A program made the translations under genes and the position numbers. The notes under the pieces were generated by a model, which worked only from the letters and a program-made list of their open reading frames with translations, was not told where the DNA came from and made no database searches. A stretch of 64,000 nt of DNA, from contig NZ_PIPP01000002.1 of the NCBI RefSeq assembly GCF_003987345.1, forward strand, positions 124,001-188,000, written 5' to 3'. Of this stretch, positions 8,413 to 17,234 are shown one piece after another (position 1 is the stretch's first letter; each line of letters starts with the position of its first letter). Source of the DNA: Aliidiomarina shirensis (GTDB lineage: Bacteria; Pseudomonadota; Gammaproteobacteria; Enterobacterales; Alteromonadaceae).

Positions 8413-8563
8413 GCAAATTCTCGAAGTGATTGCTAGAAATTTACCAAAGCGTGTACTATTAATGGTGGTTGAATGGATCATTAGCAACCGCGAAGAATTG
8501 ATGTGCGATTGGGAGCTGGCAAAAGCATTGCTGCCATTAAACAAAATTAAGCCGTTGGAGTAA
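8411..8563 (+). pseudogene. C-terminal remnant of a DUF4160 protein
   Basis: The frame from about 8411 to the stop at 8563 encodes a stretch ending LPKRVLLMVVEWIISNREEL then DWELAKALLPLNKIKPLE. This resembles the C-terminal half of DUF4160 proteins (LP..LKLVLEWAEIHREELLEDWELA type). The N-terminal half, including the usual HxPHxH-type histidines, is missing: upstream in this frame is only out-of-frame ABC ATPase sequence. It stops 4 bp before a DUF2442 gene, its usual partner, so it looks like a truncated copy of the pair. Assignment rests on recalled family patterns. Confidence 0.65.
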
Positions 8564-8567
8564 GCCC

Positions 8568-8819
8568 ATGACATTGCCTAAAGTGAGCACTGTAATAGCG
8601 AAACCTGGCTATATATTGGCGCTCAAATTTACCGATGGTAAAACGGGTGAAGTTTGTATTGCGGAATCGCTCCATGGCCCGGTATTTGAGCCGCTGCGCA
8701 AACCCGAAAACTTTTTATTAGCCACGGTCGACGATTTTGGCGCAGTATATTGGCCACTCCCAGAATGTAACCACACACCGGATTATGCACCCGATGCGCT
8801 TTATCGCATGCTAGGCTAG
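8568..8819 (+). CDS. DUF2442 domain protein
   Basis: Small protein of 83 residues that resembles DUF2442 in length and in the pattern ILALKFTDGKTGEV ... VYWPLPECNHTPDYAPDALY. DUF2442 genes commonly sit directly after DUF4160 genes, as here, and the pair has been listed among possible toxin-antitoxin-like modules; the function is not established. Its partner here is truncated. The stop overlaps the convergent serB stop by a few bases. Confidence 0.75.
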   Translation: MTLPKVSTVIAKPGYILALKFTDGKTGEVCIAESLHGPVFEPLRKPENFLLATVDDFGAVYWPLPECNHTPDYAPDALYRMLG

Positions 8820-9458
8820 AACTTCAATTAGTTTCGCCAGCGAACCTTCAATTTGTAAATCAGCCACTTTCGCCAATGCCGGTTTAGCGTTGAAAGCGAC
8901 GCCAAAGCCGGCGGCTTCAAGCATTGGAATATCATTCGCGCCATCACCGATAGCAATAACTTGCTCACGTGGAATACCGTACTGGCGCATTAGCGCTTCC
9001 AGCGCATCAGCCTTTGCTTGAGCATCAACAACCGGCCCCAGTAAACGCCCACTTAGCTTGCCATTCACCACTTCAAGCACATTACATGCCACGTAATCTG
9101 CGCCCCAGCGCATGGCTGCCATATCCGCGAACCAGGTAAAACCACCAGAAACAATGGCAATGCGCCAGCGGTGTTTACGTAAAAAGCGCATGAGCTCATC
9201 GGCGCCCTCGGTATAGGGCAAGTTATCAGCAAGATCAAAAATAGTATCTTCCGAAACACCCGCTAGCATTTTCACGCGCTCATGCAGCGCCTCTTTGAAA
9301 TCTAGTTCACCACGCATGGCGCGTTCCGTAATTTTCGCCACTGCGGGGCCATTGCCACCGGCTGCCGCAATAGCATCGATGCTCTCTAACTGAATGAGGG
9401 TAGAATCCATATCAAATAAAGCTAAGCCGGGTTTTAACATGTCCGGTAATGTGCTCAT
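8811..9458 (-). CDS. serB: Phosphoserine phosphatase SerB
   Basis: Last step of serine biosynthesis. HAD-family protein: the catalytic motif DMDST has Asp16 (nucleophile) and Asp18, followed by motif II in IAIVSGGF and motif III GDGANDIPML. At 215 residues it lacks the N-terminal ACT-like region of the 322-residue E. coli enzyme, as in many marine relatives. The ATG at 9458 is chosen because GAGG lies 8 nt upstream; the longer GTG start at 9476 would put this site inside the gene. Divergent from smp, as in E. coli. Confidence 0.94.
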   Translation of the reverse strand: MSTLPDMLKPGLALFDMDSTLIQLESIDAIAAAGGNGPAVAKITERAMRGELDFKEALHERVKMLAGVSEDTIFDLADNLPYTEGADELMRFLRKHRWRIAIVSGGFTWFADMAAMRWGADYVACNVLEVVNGKLSGRLLGPVVDAQAKADALEALMRQYGIPREQVIAIGDGANDIPMLEAAGFGVAFNAKPALAKVADLQIEGSLAKLIEVLA

Positions 9459-9540
9459 TCTATTGTCCTCGCGCACATGCGCTAATTATTGTTCTAGCAG
9501 GCGATTGCCTGAAGCCTTCCGCTGAGCTAAAGTTGCCGTT

Positions 9541-10224
9541 ATGAATATAGCGCAAACAGAAAAAAATACAGTAAGTAAAAAACGGCCTTGGATGTTACCG
9601 GGCGAACGTGTGTATCGCCGCATCATCTTAATTGTTGCTGCGCTGACGCTGATCGGCATTATCGCTAATAGTTGGTATCAAGCCAATCAAAAAGGCGAAG
9701 AGGTGTTGGTGGAGCATACCGAGAATTTAGCGCAAGTGATCATGGCGCAAGCCCAAAACGAAGCTAAGATATGGTTTATTGAAGATAACTACAACGGTTT
9801 AGAAAATTTAGCGCAACATTTACAAAGCCAAGAAGCAATTTTAGAGGTTAGTATTCAAGATGAACTGGGCCGGAATCTGGTTCGCGTGGGGCACGATTTA
9901 CCGTTGCATACATATCTTGCTAACCTGCCTGATTCTATTTGGGCTGTGCCTATGGTTTCTGCTGTGCTTGATCGCAGCGAAACGGGTTCGCATTTACTTG
10001 GGTTCGTGCGCATTACTTTTGATTACGATCGAATTACGGCGCAATCGCGCCCCTATCATAGAGCTTCATTACAACAACAAGCTTTTTTATTACTGTTAGC
10101 CTTTGTTGCTGGGGTTTTAGTTACCTTTTCGTTCTTGCGCCGCCGCCGACCCATTTCAGTGCATTCAGAGCCCGATGTAACGGTTTATGAAGCGCCAGAC
10201 AATGACGCACACACAAACAAATAA
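9541..10224 (+). CDS. smp: SMP_2-family membrane protein (YtjB/Smp/AhpA)
   Basis: Inner-membrane protein of the SMP_2 family (YtjB), 227 residues. A first membrane helix (about 26-44, RRIILIVAALTLIGIIANS) is followed by a periplasmic domain of about 135 residues and a second helix (about 180-198) ending in a cluster of basic residues RRRR. This is the domain plan of a periplasmic sensor lacking an output module. Divergent position next to serB matches E. coli and supports the assignment. Its molecular role is unclear. Confidence 0.85.
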   Translation: MNIAQTEKNTVSKKRPWMLPGERVYRRIILIVAALTLIGIIANSWYQANQKGEEVLVEHTENLAQVIMAQAQNEAKIWFIEDNYNGLENLAQHLQSQEAILEVSIQDELGRNLVRVGHDLPLHTYLANLPDSIWAVPMVSAVLDRSETGSHLLGFVRITFDYDRITAQSRPYHRASLQQQAFLLLLAFVAGVLVTFSFLRRRRPISVHSEPDVTVYEAPDNDAHTNK

Positions 10225-10225
10225 A

Positions 10226-11032
10226 ATGCGCCTTTTGAGCGAGTTTCCTTCTGCCAATGACGCGCTTGCGGCTTTAGAAGGCGCGAAAAGTTTGGATGGC
10301 CGCCGCCCGCGGCATTTAACCGATTCCCATTGCCATATTGATTTCCCTGCATTTGATGATGATCGCGATGCGATGTTAGCGCGAGCAAAGGCTGCCGGGG
10401 TTGAGCGTTTTCTGGTGCTGGGTGTAAGTGCTGCGCAGTGGCCGCGGTTGTTGGCGTTTGCGCAACGTTATTCTGATTGGCGCGTGGCCTTTGGGTTGCA
10501 CCCATATTTTTTGAGTGAGCGTACAGCTGACGGCGCACCTACGGCGGACAATTTCGCCGATGATTTGGCGCTGTTGCCTACGTTTCTTGAGAAAGGGGCA
10601 TTGGCGGTGGGCGAGATTGGCCTTGATGCCACGCAACCTTTGTTTGATTTACAGGTTGAGCTATTTACGAAACAGCTCGATATTGCAGCCGACATGAATT
10701 TGCCGGTAATTCTGCATCATCGAAAAACGCTGGATATGATGTTGCCGATGGTAAGAAAAGCCGGTGTTTGTGGCGGTATCGTGCATGCTTTTTCGGGTAG
10801 CTATCAACAAGCCATGCAGTGGATAGAAGCGGGCTTTCGACTTGGTGTGGGCGGAATAATCACTTACGAACGCGCCAAGAAAACGCGCGCGGCCATTGCG
10901 CAAGTGCCACTCGAATCCTTAGTTCTCGAAACCGACAGCCCCGATATGCCGCTTTGCGGCCAACAAGGCCAACGCAACGAACCCGCCAACATCGCCAACA
11001 TCGCGCAATCGCTTTTCCACCTCCGCCCCTAG
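10226..11032 (+). CDS. TatD-family metal-dependent hydrolase, C-terminus cut by a REP repeat
   Basis: TIM-barrel DNase/hydrolase of the TatD class, closest in context to YjjV. Metal-site motifs are all present: DSHCHIDF, GLHPYF, GEIGLD, ILHHRK, HAFSG and ETDSPDMP. The start is uncertain: ATG at 10226 lies just past the smp stop, with upstream in-frame ATGs at 10187 and 10202 and no good ribosome site for any. The protein ends at HLRP, where relatives carry about 20 more residues (the final helix). The stop codon lies 5 bp before a REP repeat, so insertion likely replaced the 3' end. All catalytic residues survive. Confidence 0.88.
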   Translation: MRLLSEFPSANDALAALEGAKSLDGRRPRHLTDSHCHIDFPAFDDDRDAMLARAKAAGVERFLVLGVSAAQWPRLLAFAQRYSDWRVAFGLHPYFLSERTADGAPTADNFADDLALLPTFLEKGALAVGEIGLDATQPLFDLQVELFTKQLDIAADMNLPVILHHRKTLDMMLPMVRKAGVCGGIVHAFSGSYQQAMQWIEAGFRLGVGGIITYERAKKTRAAIAQVPLESLVLETDSPDMPLCGQQGQRNEPANIANIAQSLFHLRP

Positions 11033-11037
11033 AAAAC

Positions 11038-11105
11038 GGGGTCGTTGTCCCGAAGCTCTGGCACCTTTTTGAAATTGGGGTCGTTGTCTCTAAGCTCTGG
11101 CACCT
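11038..11105 (+). repeat. Two direct REP repeats after the TatD gene
   Basis: 11038-11066 and 11077-11105 both read GGGGTCGTTGTC-n-CTCTGGCACCT, differing only in the short middle block. They form the start of a REP cluster that continues to 11273. Confidence 0.85.
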
Positions 11106-11157
11106 TAAAAAGCAAAGCACGCCGCAGAAAACGCTGCCAAACATTACTTTATCTACC

Positions 11158-11273
11158 GGTGCCATAGTAAATGGTGCCAGACACCATCTTCTGGAACGGT
11201 GCCATAGTAAATGGTGCCAGACACCATCTTCTGGAACGGTGCCATAGTAAGTGGTGCCAGACACCATCTTCTC
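11158..11273. repeat. Tandem array of a 40-bp REP unit (three copies)
   Basis: Units start at 11158, 11198 and 11238 (the last partial). Each holds GGTGCCATAGTAA followed by the palindromic core GGTGCCAGACACC and CATCTTCTGGAAC. There is one base change between copies. Unit spacing without unique spacers shows it is not a CRISPR array. The array is open in the frame of the following photolyase gene. Confidence 0.85.
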
Positions 11274-11308
11274 TGAACCAAAAGCTGCGGCAGAACGTAA
11301 AGCACAAC

Positions 11309-12748
11309 ATGATTAATATAGTGTGGTTCAAACGCGATCTTCGGCTTCGAGATCACGCGCCGCTTGCGGTAGCGTGCCGGGAAGATGTGCCCACTCTATT
11401 GATTTACATCGTTGAACCCATGCTTCTTAACGACAAGCATTTTGGCGAACACCACTGGCGCTTTGTCATGCAATCAATTGCTCAGATGAACCGTCAGCTT
11501 GCGCCGTTTAAACACCAAATGAATGTGATGCACGGCAACGCCCGCGAAGTTTTCGCGCATTTGAACGAAACCCACAACATACAAAATATTTTTAGCTATG
11601 AAGAAACCGGGCTCGCGAACACCTTCTCGCGGGATAAAGACATTGCAGAATGGGCTCGTAAAAACGAAGTTAATTGGCGGCAGTTTCCACACAATGGCAT
11701 TGAACGTGCATTGAAAAATCGCGAAGGGTGGCGAAAGCGATGGTATCAAAAAATGCATCAGCAGCAGGATCAAGCTGAACTACAAAACCTAAAGCCAATT
11801 ACTAATTTCACCAGCGGCGAATTAACCTACCAGCCACCACACGATTGGGTAGCACCGAACGCCAATTATCAACATGGCGGCGAACTATCCGGGCATAAAT
11901 GGCTACATGATTTTCTGCAAACACGTGGCCGCCATTACCACAAGTTTATTTCTAAACCAGAGCTCAGCCGCACCCATTGTTCACGGCTTTCGCCCTATCT
12001 GGCATTTGGAAACCTGAGCGTGCGGCAGGTCTATCAAGCCTGTAAAAACAAGAGTAAGGAAGATGGTTGGAAAATGGCGATGCAAGGTGTGTTATCGCGA
12101 TTGCGCTGGCATTGTCATTTTATCCAGAAATTTGAGCTTGAACCACGCTTACAATTTGAACCACTAAACCTGGGATACGAGAAGCTGCACCGCAGCGGCG
12201 ATATTAACCATTTAAGCGCGTGGCTGCGGGGCAAAACTGGGTATCCACTGGTTGATGCATGCATTCGCTGTTTACAGCAAACCGGTTATATTAATTTCCG
12301 CATGCGCGCGATGCTGGTAAGTTTTTTAACCCATCATTTGTTTCTTGATTGGCGTATGGGGGCCAGCCACTTGGGCCGTTTGTTTTTGGATTTTGAGCCA
12401 GGCATCCATTATCCACAATTTCAAATGCAGGCGGGTGTCACCGGCATTAATACAATTCGAATTTATAATCCGGTGAAACAATCGCAAGAACATGATCCCG
12501 AGGGTGTGTTTATTCGCCGCTGGCTGCCAGAGCTGAGGAATATTCCGAATCAATATATTCATGAACCATGGCTAATGCCCCCGTTTGAGCAAATCATGCA
12601 TGATTTTCAGCTCGAGAAAGATTATCCAGAACCCATTATTGATTTAAAGGAAACCGGTAAACGAGCTCGTGATCATCTTTGGAAATGGCGCAAACATCCG
12701 TTGGTCCAGAAAAATTTACCGAACATTCTCGAACGCCACATTGAGTAA
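11309..12748 (+). CDS. Photolyase/cryptochrome superfamily flavoprotein
   Basis: FAD-binding protein of the DNA photolyase/cryptochrome family, 479 residues. The N-terminal alpha/beta domain starts [15 protein letters not shown]; the C-terminal FAD domain shows [38 protein letters not shown] and [15 protein letters not shown]. It differs from the CRY-DASH protein at 13.7 kb in this last region, so the two are distinct subfamilies. The ATG at 11309 is chosen because translation upstream is only REP repeat. Whether it repairs DNA or senses light cannot be told by eye. Followed within 3 bp by a DUF2256 gene. Confidence 0.9.
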   Translation: MINIVWFKRDLRLRDHAPLAVACREDVPTLLIYIVEPMLLNDKHFGEHHWRFVMQSIAQMNRQLAPFKHQMNVMHGNAREVFAHLNETHNIQNIFSYEETGLANTFSRDKDIAEWARKNEVNWRQFPHNGIERALKNREGWRKRWYQKMHQQQDQAELQNLKPITNFTSGELTYQPPHDWVAPNANYQHGGELSGHKWLHDFLQTRGRHYHKFISKPELSRTHCSRLSPYLAFGNLSVRQVYQACKNKSKEDGWKMAMQGVLSRLRWHCHFIQKFELEPRLQFEPLNLGYEKLHRSGDINHLSAWLRGKTGYPLVDACIRCLQQTGYINFRMRAMLVSFLTHHLFLDWRMGASHLGRLFLDFEPGIHYPQFQMQAGVTGINTIRIYNPVKQSQEHDPEGVFIRRWLPELRNIPNQYIHEPWLMPPFEQIMHDFQLEKDYPEPIIDLKETGKRARDHLWKWRKHPLVQKNLPNILERHIE

Positions 12749-12751
12749 GAA

Positions 12752-12913
12752 ATGAAGAAGCAGCATTTACCGAGCAAAATGTGTGTAGCATGCCAACGTC
12801 CGTTTGCGTGGCGGAAGAAGTGGGCGAAGGTGTGGGATGAGGTGCGCTATTGCTCAGAACGATGTCGGCGCAACCGAACTACCGGCAAAAAGCACTCGGA
12901 TATTAAAAATTAA
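12752..12913 (+). CDS. DUF2256 zinc-ribbon-like small protein
   Basis: A 53-residue protein with two Cys pairs (CVACQRPF and YCSERCRRN) and the block [15 protein letters not shown], the recognisable DUF2256 pattern. The cysteines suggest one bound zinc. The ATG follows the photolyase stop by 3 bp, and DUF2256 genes are often neighbours of photolyase/cryptochrome genes, so a role with those flavoproteins is plausible but unproven. Confidence 0.85.
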   Translation: MKKQHLPSKMCVACQRPFAWRKKWAKVWDEVRYCSERCRRNRTTGKKHSDIKN

Positions 12914-12925
12914 ACAAGGATTTCC

Positions 12926-13654
12926 ATGAGTAAATTGCAGTTCACTAAACATGATTTTAACGCTCTGCCCCGACGATTTCGGGCGCGGCTCATTAATAGC
13001 CTTTCCGGTTTCAAGAGCGCAAATTTGGTAGGTAGCGCTGACGCCAACAAAAATATGAACCTTTCCATGGTGAGTTCGGTGGTGCACCTCGGCGCAAACC
13101 CGCCTTTGATTGGGATGGTAATGCGCCCTCGCACCACGGAGAAGGGCGAACCTGTGCAGCGCGATACGGTAGCTAATATCGAGGAGCTAGGTTACTACAC
13201 CATTAACCATGTGGGTGCGAACATGTTGAATGCCGCGCATCTAACCAGCGCGAGCTTTCCACCGGATGTTTGTGAATTTGCAGCTACTGGCCTTACGCCA
13301 CATTGGCACTCTGGTTTTCCAGCACCTGCGGTGGCTGAAAGCCCGCTGCAAATGGGCTTGCGGTTAGTTGAAATTGTTCCGTTTAAAGTGAACGGCACTG
13401 AATTTGTTATTGGTGAAATTGAGTGGGTGCGTTTTGCCGAAGCGGCGATGAAGGGAGATGGCTATGTGGCTATTGAAGATCTTGATACCCTGGCGATTTC
13501 GGGGCTTGATGGTTATCACAGCACGCGGTTGATTAATCGGCTGCACTATGCCGAACCGGATAAAGCGGTGGCAGCCTTGCCGCAAGAAGGCGCGCAGGAT
13601 ATCGAACCGGCGGTTGATTTTTCAGCTTTTCGTGAAAACAAAGCGAGGCGGTGA
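12926..13654 (+). CDS. Flavin reductase-like FMN-binding protein
   Basis: 242 residues of the flavin-reductase-like (split beta-barrel, DIM6/NTAB) type. The segment NMNLSMVSSVVHLGANPPLIGMV is the FMN-binding strand pattern, and the remainder follows the family that reacts with flavins but has no diagnostic substrate site. AAGGA precedes the ATG by 5 nt. It lies 12 bp after the DUF2256 gene and overlaps the start of the CRY-DASH gene, so all four genes are probably one operon. It might supply reduced flavin to the photolyases (inference). Confidence 0.85.
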   Translation: MSKLQFTKHDFNALPRRFRARLINSLSGFKSANLVGSADANKNMNLSMVSSVVHLGANPPLIGMVMRPRTTEKGEPVQRDTVANIEELGYYTINHVGANMLNAAHLTSASFPPDVCEFAATGLTPHWHSGFPAPAVAESPLQMGLRLVEIVPFKVNGTEFVIGEIEWVRFAEAAMKGDGYVAIEDLDTLAISGLDGYHSTRLINRLHYAEPDKAVAALPQEGAQDIEPAVDFSAFRENKARR

Positions 13655-15090
13655 TGGTGAGCTCTTCCCCAAATCAGCTCATTTGGTTTCGGCGCAATTT
13701 GCGCATCGCGAATAACCCGGCGCTAGAGGCGGCGTTTGATCGTTCGGCGGCAAGCGGGATAGACATGGCGAAGCCGCTGGGCGTATTTTGCTATGATCGC
13801 CAATATACCGGAACATGGCTCGGTATGCCGCGTTGTGGGCCGCTGCGGGCGAAGTTTTTGTGGGAATCGGTGCAAAATTTGCGGAAGAAACTGCAGTACA
13901 TCGGCAGTGAACTTGTGATTCAAGCTGACGAGCCCGAAGTGCTGCTGCCCAAGCTTTGTCAGGATTTGAACATCACCCATGTACATACTCAACGTTTATT
14001 CGCACATGAAGAAACTGAAAGCGCGGAGCGTGTGCGGCGAGCGCTTGAGGCTATTGGTGTAAAATTAGTACAACACGAATGTTACACGTTACTTTCCACC
14101 AAGCACGTGCGTGAACATCACCCAGAACCTTTTAGCAGTTTTAGTAAGTTTCGCCGTAAGGTGGCCTCCCCAGAAGATGGGGTCGTTGTCCGTGAGCTCT
14201 GGCACCTAAAAGAACATGGTGTCTGGCACGAACTTCTCTGGCACCAAGCAAAAAAAGGTGCCAGAGAAAATGGTGTCAGACACCATGTTCTAAAAGTGAG
14301 CCCGATTCCTGTAAATGCCTACACTGATGAACGCGCAGTATTGCCTTTTAAAGGTGGGGAAACTGCAGGCCTCCAACGCTTAAAAGTTTATGCAGAACAA
14401 GCTGTTGGACACTACAAGGAGACTCGTAACGGCCTTATTGGTGCGGATTACTCAAGCAAATTATCGCCTTGGCTAAATCTCGGCTGTATATCACCAGCGC
14501 AAGTACTCCAAGCGGTTCGAAAGTACGAGGCTGAGAATGGAGCAAACTCTTCCACCGAATGGTTGATCGTAGAGTTGCTCTGGCGTGATTTTTTTCAGTT
14601 TCTTGCCGCGGAACGTGGCTCCCATCTGTTTCAAGGGGCTGCAAAACCTCTTGGTAAAGTGCCAGAGCTTCATGACAACGACCCCAATTTCATAAAGGTG
14701 CCAGAGCTTCGCGACAACGACCCCGATTTCATAAAGGTGCCAGAGCTTCGCGACAACGACCCCAACTTCTGGGGGGGGTGCGCGGGTAAAACAGACAACG
14801 AATTTCTGAACGCGAACATGTGTGAATTGGCGAAAACTGGGTATATGAGCAACCGCGGCCGACAAAATGTCGCGTCGGCGCTGATTCATGATATGGCCGT
14901 TGATTGGCGCTTAGGTGCGCTATGGTTTGAAGCCCAATTGCTCGATTACGATCCAGCAAGCAACTATGGAAACTGGCAATACATTGCAGGATTAGCCGCA
15001 AATCCGCGCGGCGGAAGTTCGTTCAATCTAAAAAAACAGGCCCAAATGTACGACCCAGACGGCGCATACCAAAAACTTTGGCAGGCCTAG
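13654..15090 (+). CDS. CRY-DASH cryptochrome/photolyase with two in-frame REP insertions
   Basis: Blue-light flavoprotein of the DASH branch, 478 residues. Signature segments are GPLRAKFLWESVQNL, ELLWRDFFQFLA, TGYMSNRGRQNVASALIHDM and YDPASNYGNWQYIAG, then NLKKQAQMYDPDG at the C-terminus. Residues about 176-213 and 336-370 are translated REP repeats: first a REP plus an 81-bp hairpin, later three copies of a 13-residue unit (VPELRDNDPDFIK). Both keep frame and lack stops. The second replaces part of the loop that in relatives carries the PW..D segment, so activity may be altered. The start uses the TGATG overlap with the flavin reductase; GAGG lies upstream. Confidence 0.88.
   Translation: MVSSSPNQLIWFRRNLRIANNPALEAAFDRSAASGIDMAKPLGVFCYDRQYTGTWLGMPRCGPLRAKFLWESVQNLRKKLQYIGSELVIQADEPEVLLPKLCQDLNITHVHTQRLFAHEETESAERVRRALEAIGVKLVQHECYTLLSTKHVREHHPEPFSSFSKFRRKVASPEDGVVVRELWHLKEHGVWHELLWHQAKKGARENGVRHHVLKVSPIPVNAYTDERAVLPFKGGETAGLQRLKVYAEQAVGHYKETRNGLIGADYSSKLSPWLNLGCISPAQVLQAVRKYEAENGANSSTEWLIVELLWRDFFQFLAAERGSHLFQGAAKPLGKVPELHDNDPNFIKVPELRDNDPDFIKVPELRDNDPNFWGGCAGKTDNEFLNANMCELAKTGYMSNRGRQNVASALIHDMAVDWRLGALWFEAQLLDYDPASNYGNWQYIAGLAANPRGGSSFNLKKQAQMYDPDGAYQKLWQA
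14179..14291. repeat. REP copy plus 81-bp REP hairpin inside the CRY-DASH gene
   Basis: 14179-14207 is a forward REP (GGGGTCGTTGTC ... CTCTGGCACC). 14211-14291 is an inverted repeat with outer arms AGAACATGGTGTCTG and its complement, and inner arms TTCTCTGGCACC/GGTGCCAGAGAA. Both are translated. Confidence 0.85.
14659..14763 (-). repeat. Three tandem REP copies (39-bp period) inside the CRY-DASH gene
   Basis: Units begin at 14659, 14698 and 14737, each the reverse-oriented REP (GTGCCAGAGCTTC ... GACAACGACCCC). A period of 39 bp equals 13 codons, so the frame is preserved however many units are present. Confidence 0.88.
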
Positions 15091-15093
15091 AGC

Positions 15094-17148
15094 TCAGCTA
15101 TCTTTTTTCTCCGGTTCCCTCTCCGGCGCGGCCGGAAAAAAGAAAGTTGAAGGCTTCTCACGCAACTGTTGGCGCAACGAACGCAGCATTGGCCGGAAGC
15201 GCTGAATGCTAGTACCCCGCGCTTGCATCGCTACTAACAACGCCAGCGTGAAACTCACCCAAAGATTCACAAAGCCAATCATCAGCACAAATAACAAACC
15301 AACTAAAAAATCAAACACACTGAAAAAATCGCTGAAACTAGCAAAGCCTAGATTTGCCGAAGAAAAGGCCACATGACGAATATCCAGCGGCAAGCCAGTG
15401 AGATAACCAATATAGCCAGTAACGCCAAGCAACACCCCAAAGAAGAAGTTACCCATAATAGCGCCGTAATTTTCATGCAAGTAATTTGCCAACCGCTCCC
15501 GGCGTTCCTCGCCCAACCAACTCAACAACACATGCTGATACAACCGCGCGCGCAACTGCACATAATCAGCGCGGTTATCAAAATAGCCCGCAATCAACCC
15601 CGAGCAAAACAACCAAACACCCGCAATAGCAGCATAAAACAAAGCCAAACCACTTATTGGTTCAATTGCCGAAAACTGATAACGCACCGCATCAGCATCA
15701 AGTAACGCTTGCCCAAACCACCAATACACGCCCAAACACACAATAGCAGCCGTTAACAAAGCGGTAGAAATATTGCCCCACACCGCCGCCCACTGTGAAC
15801 GATTCACATCAATCAACAACAACGCGAGCTTGCGGCTAACCGCTCGTCCATCCCCTCCCCGCTCAACTTCAGCGGCAAAACTCGCCGCCGTCATCGCCGG
15901 CTGTTTCGTGGCAATAGTGCAGCGCAATAGGTGAATAAGAACAAAGCCCAAACCATAGTTCAAGCTCACCAAAACCGTGCTAGCCAAAGGCCCAAACCCT
16001 TGGCTTTCGATGTGAATTTTCAACAACGCCATGAACGCAATCACAAAACCCGCGCCAGCCGCAGAACGCATAATCGCGAAATAACTTTGCGGATCCCGAG
16101 CAATATAATGCTCACCATGATCACTTTTATTCTGCGTAATACTACGTGAAACCATTGCCGTGCTCGTGCGCCACACATCAAGCGTACTGTTTTTTACCGT
16201 AGTGGCTAAAACCAGGTGCTGCCAAAGCGCTACACTCCGTTTCATCACCAGAAACGAACTATCGGTAGTGAGCAACGAAAGCAGCGAGTTCATTCGGGTA
16301 ATAGTTTGCTCCAACCGCTCCAGCAGATGCGCCACCGCCAAAGAAGATCCCGCGGCACCGCGGCCACGCCGACGAATTCGGTCAACCTGCTCTTGGCTTT
16401 GTTCCAACATCACCCATAAATGGCTCGCATCAAAAGGGGGCAAATCAGCCCCTTCCATACGTCGGGTTTCATGTTGAGTAAAACTCTGCATTTCGCGCTG
16501 CAATGCAATAAACGGCGAATCAATATCAATCAGTTTTTTATCAATGCGCATAAGCTCCGGCTCGAGCTCTTCAGCCGCAATCCAAATCGCCAGCATTTCC
16601 AAAACGTAGAGGATCTCTTGGCGCACATGAACTTCCGCCGCGCGCACACTTTCATCACTACTTGCGCGAACCAGCACCGTGTAAAGGCGAAGCCACTGCA
16701 CGGGTTGAATCGTTTGCAACCACAAAGCATCACGCTTGCGATGAAACAGCTGCGCCAACAAATCGAGTGAACTCCCCTCTTCTCGAGGCGGCGGAATCAA
16801 CCGATCATACAAACGCGTAGCCATTTCCCGCAGTAACGCCCGCCGCGCAAAAATCCCCAAATTCACTAAAGCAGGATACAAGTTCAGCCCCACCAACTGG
16901 CCATGAACTCGCTCCCCTAACGCCTGTGCCTCTTCAGGGTTTTGTTGCAGCCGCGCCGTCAGTGCATCCATTCGCTCCGCCGCATGCGCCACACCACCTT
17001 GGCGTAAAAACTCCACCAATCCAGCCAACATTTCCGGCACAGCTTGCTCTTTCTCGAACAGAGCCGTGAGCTGATCCTGAATTTTCGCCTTTGCGGCTTT
17101 GCGGTGAGCTTTTGTCCGGGCTTTCGGCTCAGCTGAATGCGTTTGCAT
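15094..17148 (-). CDS. SpecificRecomb-family (Gcr-like) membrane protein
   Basis: 684 residues matching the family annotated as site-specific recombinase Gcr. The N-terminal 350 residues are soluble and helical; from about 360 there are several membrane-spanning stretches (for example FVIAFMALLKI, LGFVLIHLL, ALLTAAIVCLGVYWWFG, LALFYAAIAGVWLFCSGLIAGY, MIGFVNLWVSFTLALLVA). Despite the name, no serine- or tyrosine-recombinase active site is visible, so an integral membrane role is more likely. Convergent with CRY-DASH (3 bp apart) and divergent from prfC. Confidence 0.8.
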   Translation of the reverse strand: MQTHSAEPKARTKAHRKAAKAKIQDQLTALFEKEQAVPEMLAGLVEFLRQGGVAHAAERMDALTARLQQNPEEAQALGERVHGQLVGLNLYPALVNLGIFARRALLREMATRLYDRLIPPPREEGSSLDLLAQLFHRKRDALWLQTIQPVQWLRLYTVLVRASSDESVRAAEVHVRQEILYVLEMLAIWIAAEELEPELMRIDKKLIDIDSPFIALQREMQSFTQHETRRMEGADLPPFDASHLWVMLEQSQEQVDRIRRRGRGAAGSSLAVAHLLERLEQTITRMNSLLSLLTTDSSFLVMKRSVALWQHLVLATTVKNSTLDVWRTSTAMVSRSITQNKSDHGEHYIARDPQSYFAIMRSAAGAGFVIAFMALLKIHIESQGFGPLASTVLVSLNYGLGFVLIHLLRCTIATKQPAMTAASFAAEVERGGDGRAVSRKLALLLIDVNRSQWAAVWGNISTALLTAAIVCLGVYWWFGQALLDADAVRYQFSAIEPISGLALFYAAIAGVWLFCSGLIAGYFDNRADYVQLRARLYQHVLLSWLGEERRERLANYLHENYGAIMGNFFFGVLLGVTGYIGYLTGLPLDIRHVAFSSANLGFASFSDFFSVFDFLVGLLFVLMIGFVNLWVSFTLALLVAMQARGTSIQRFRPMLRSLRQQLREKPSTFFFPAAPEREPEKKDS

Positions 17149-17234
17149 CTAAAATAAATATCCTTACAACTTCAAAGAATAACAAGCATGCCACAGGCCC
17201 TTGTTGTTAACAATCACGCGCTAAACGCTATCCC

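Noticed and set aside
11158-11273. Short regularly spaced repeats resembling a CRISPR array
   Set aside because: Units abut with no unique spacers, carry the REP palindrome seen elsewhere in the window, and no cas genes are present.
15094-17148. Gcr, named site-specific recombinase, as evidence of a mobile element
   Set aside because: The protein is a membrane protein without recombinase active-site motifs, and no attachment sites or element boundaries are visible.
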